Shown here: positions 5,298 to 5,780 of the stretch, in pieces
How positions within the stretch are numbered: the first letter of the stretch is position 1
How the letters are laid out: the number at the start of each line of letters is the position of its first letter
NCBI GenBank assembly: GCA_025936205.1
Contig: JAICTU010000546.1
Span: forward strand, 1 to 5,780
DNA length: 5,780 nt
DNA from: Polyangiaceae bacterium
GTDB lineage: Bacteria > Myxococcota > Polyangia > Polyangiales > Polyangiaceae
Direction of reading: 5' to 3'
Program-made: the position numbers and the translations under genes
The notes under the pieces: model-generated
Seen by the model: the letters and a program-made list of their open reading frames with translations, nothing else
What the model was told of the DNA's origin: nothing
Database searches by the model: none

Positions 5298-5780
5298 CTA
5301 CAGCAGCGCCAGTCGCAAGATCTCGACCTGTGCGCCGACGTCCGCGCCGCTGCTCTCGGCGGGGATGGCGATCAGCGCGTCGGCCCAGGCCAAGCTGAGC
5401 ACGTTGCCCGAAGCCTGGTTGTCGACCGGGAGCACGCCCTCGGGCGTCCAGCGCGCGCGGTAGAAGCCCATGCGCCCCGGGCGCTGGCGCAGCTCGCCGA
5501 GCAGCGTGGCGCGCTCGAAGGGCGGAGCTGGTTCGCGCTGGCCTTGCAGCGCGCGCAGCAGCGGCAGCCCAAACAGCCCGAAGGTGAGCTGCGCGGAGAC
5601 GGGGTTGCCCGGCAGCCCCAAAATGCGCGTGCCGCCGCGCTGCCCGTACACGAGCGGCTTGCCCGGCTTGATCTGCACCTTCCAGAAATCGAGCTGCGCG
5701 CCCGCGGCTTCCAGCGCGGGCCGCACCAGGTCGTAGCGACCGATGCTGACGCCGCCGATGGTCACCAGCAGATCCGTGTC
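5298..5780 (-). CDS. moeA: Molybdopterin molybdenumtransferase MoeA, C-terminal part (runs off right edge)
   Basis: The visible 160 residues are the C-terminal part; the true start lies beyond base 5780. MoeA inserts molybdate into adenylylated molybdopterin, the last step of molybdenum cofactor synthesis, in the cytoplasm. At the visible start DTDLLVTIGGVSIGRYD matches the family's 'D.ll.t.GGvSvG..D' substrate-binding loop. It is followed by VQIKPGKPLVYG and GLPGNPVSA, both hallmark MoeA motifs of the MoCF_biosynth domain. From about residue 90 the MoeA domain IV follows (RARWTPEGVLPV, then ASGNVLSLAWADALIAIP), ending in VEILRLALL before the TAG. All recognisable motifs are intact. The cytochrome gene follows after 20 bases. 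A diverged copy of the last ~58 bases lies at 4621-4676. Confidence 0.93.
   Translation of the reverse strand, partial: DTDLLVTIGGVSIGRYDLVRPALEAAGAQLDFWKVQIKPGKPLVYGQRGGTRILGLPGNPVSAQLTFGLFGLPLLRALQGQREPAPPFERATLLGELRQRPGRMGFYRARWTPEGVLPVDNQASGNVLSLAWADALIAIPAESSGADVGAQVEILRLALL

Noticed and set aside
4988..5398. 136-residue + strand frame opposite the cytochrome and moeA genes
   Set aside because: It is antisense to two genes with clear family motifs (CGQCH haem site, MoeA domain IV). Its Gly/Ala/Arg-rich composition is that of a shadow frame.

Overview
The window is G+C-rich, and its coding frames strongly prefer G or C at third positions. The proteins have long Ala/Pro/Arg-rich linkers, there is a surface lipoprotein, and a cytochrome ends in DAGSG repeats. 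This style fits a Myxococcota (myxobacterial) chromosome. That assignment is inferred from style; no taxonomic marker is present.

Layout. Bases 1-246 (-) are the N-terminal part of a lipoprotein gene that runs off the left edge. A 170-base gap separates it from a divergent gene at 417-1259 (+), which encodes a single-pass membrane protein with a GYF_2/DUF4339-like N-terminal domain. That gene converges tail to tail, 11 bases apart, on a minus-strand cassette at 3966-1271: an ABC ATPase gene, an ABC-2-type permease half, and a long ORF joining a second permease half to a CPBP (CAAX/Abi) intramembrane protease. The junctions are a 4-base ATGA overlap and a 2-base gap, so the cassette was built as one translationally coupled unit. 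It now looks damaged. The ATPase lacks everything between its Q-loop region and Walker B, including the signature motif, and changes frame there. The permease is split by what looks like a one-base frame change inside a membrane helix.

Bases 3967-4431 hold no gene I can support. Bases 4432-4624 look like a small non-autonomous element (MITE-like): CTAG on both sides, imperfect terminal inverted repeats, several hairpins and a perfect 24-base palindrome near its centre. It abuts a decayed, diverged copy of a moeA 3' end (4621-4676).

On the right, moeA (molybdenum cofactor synthesis, cut by the right edge) is followed after 20 bases on the minus strand by a c-type cytochrome gene (4675-5277). 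The cytochrome gene is therefore bracketed by the intact moeA tail and the decayed moeA-like tail, which suggests a lost second moeA or a recombination event.

No complete new system is evident. The points most worth following are the permease-CPBP protease fusion with its eroded ATPase, the structured 193-base element, and the duplicated moeA terminus around the cytochrome gene. No RNA gene or CRISPR array was seen.
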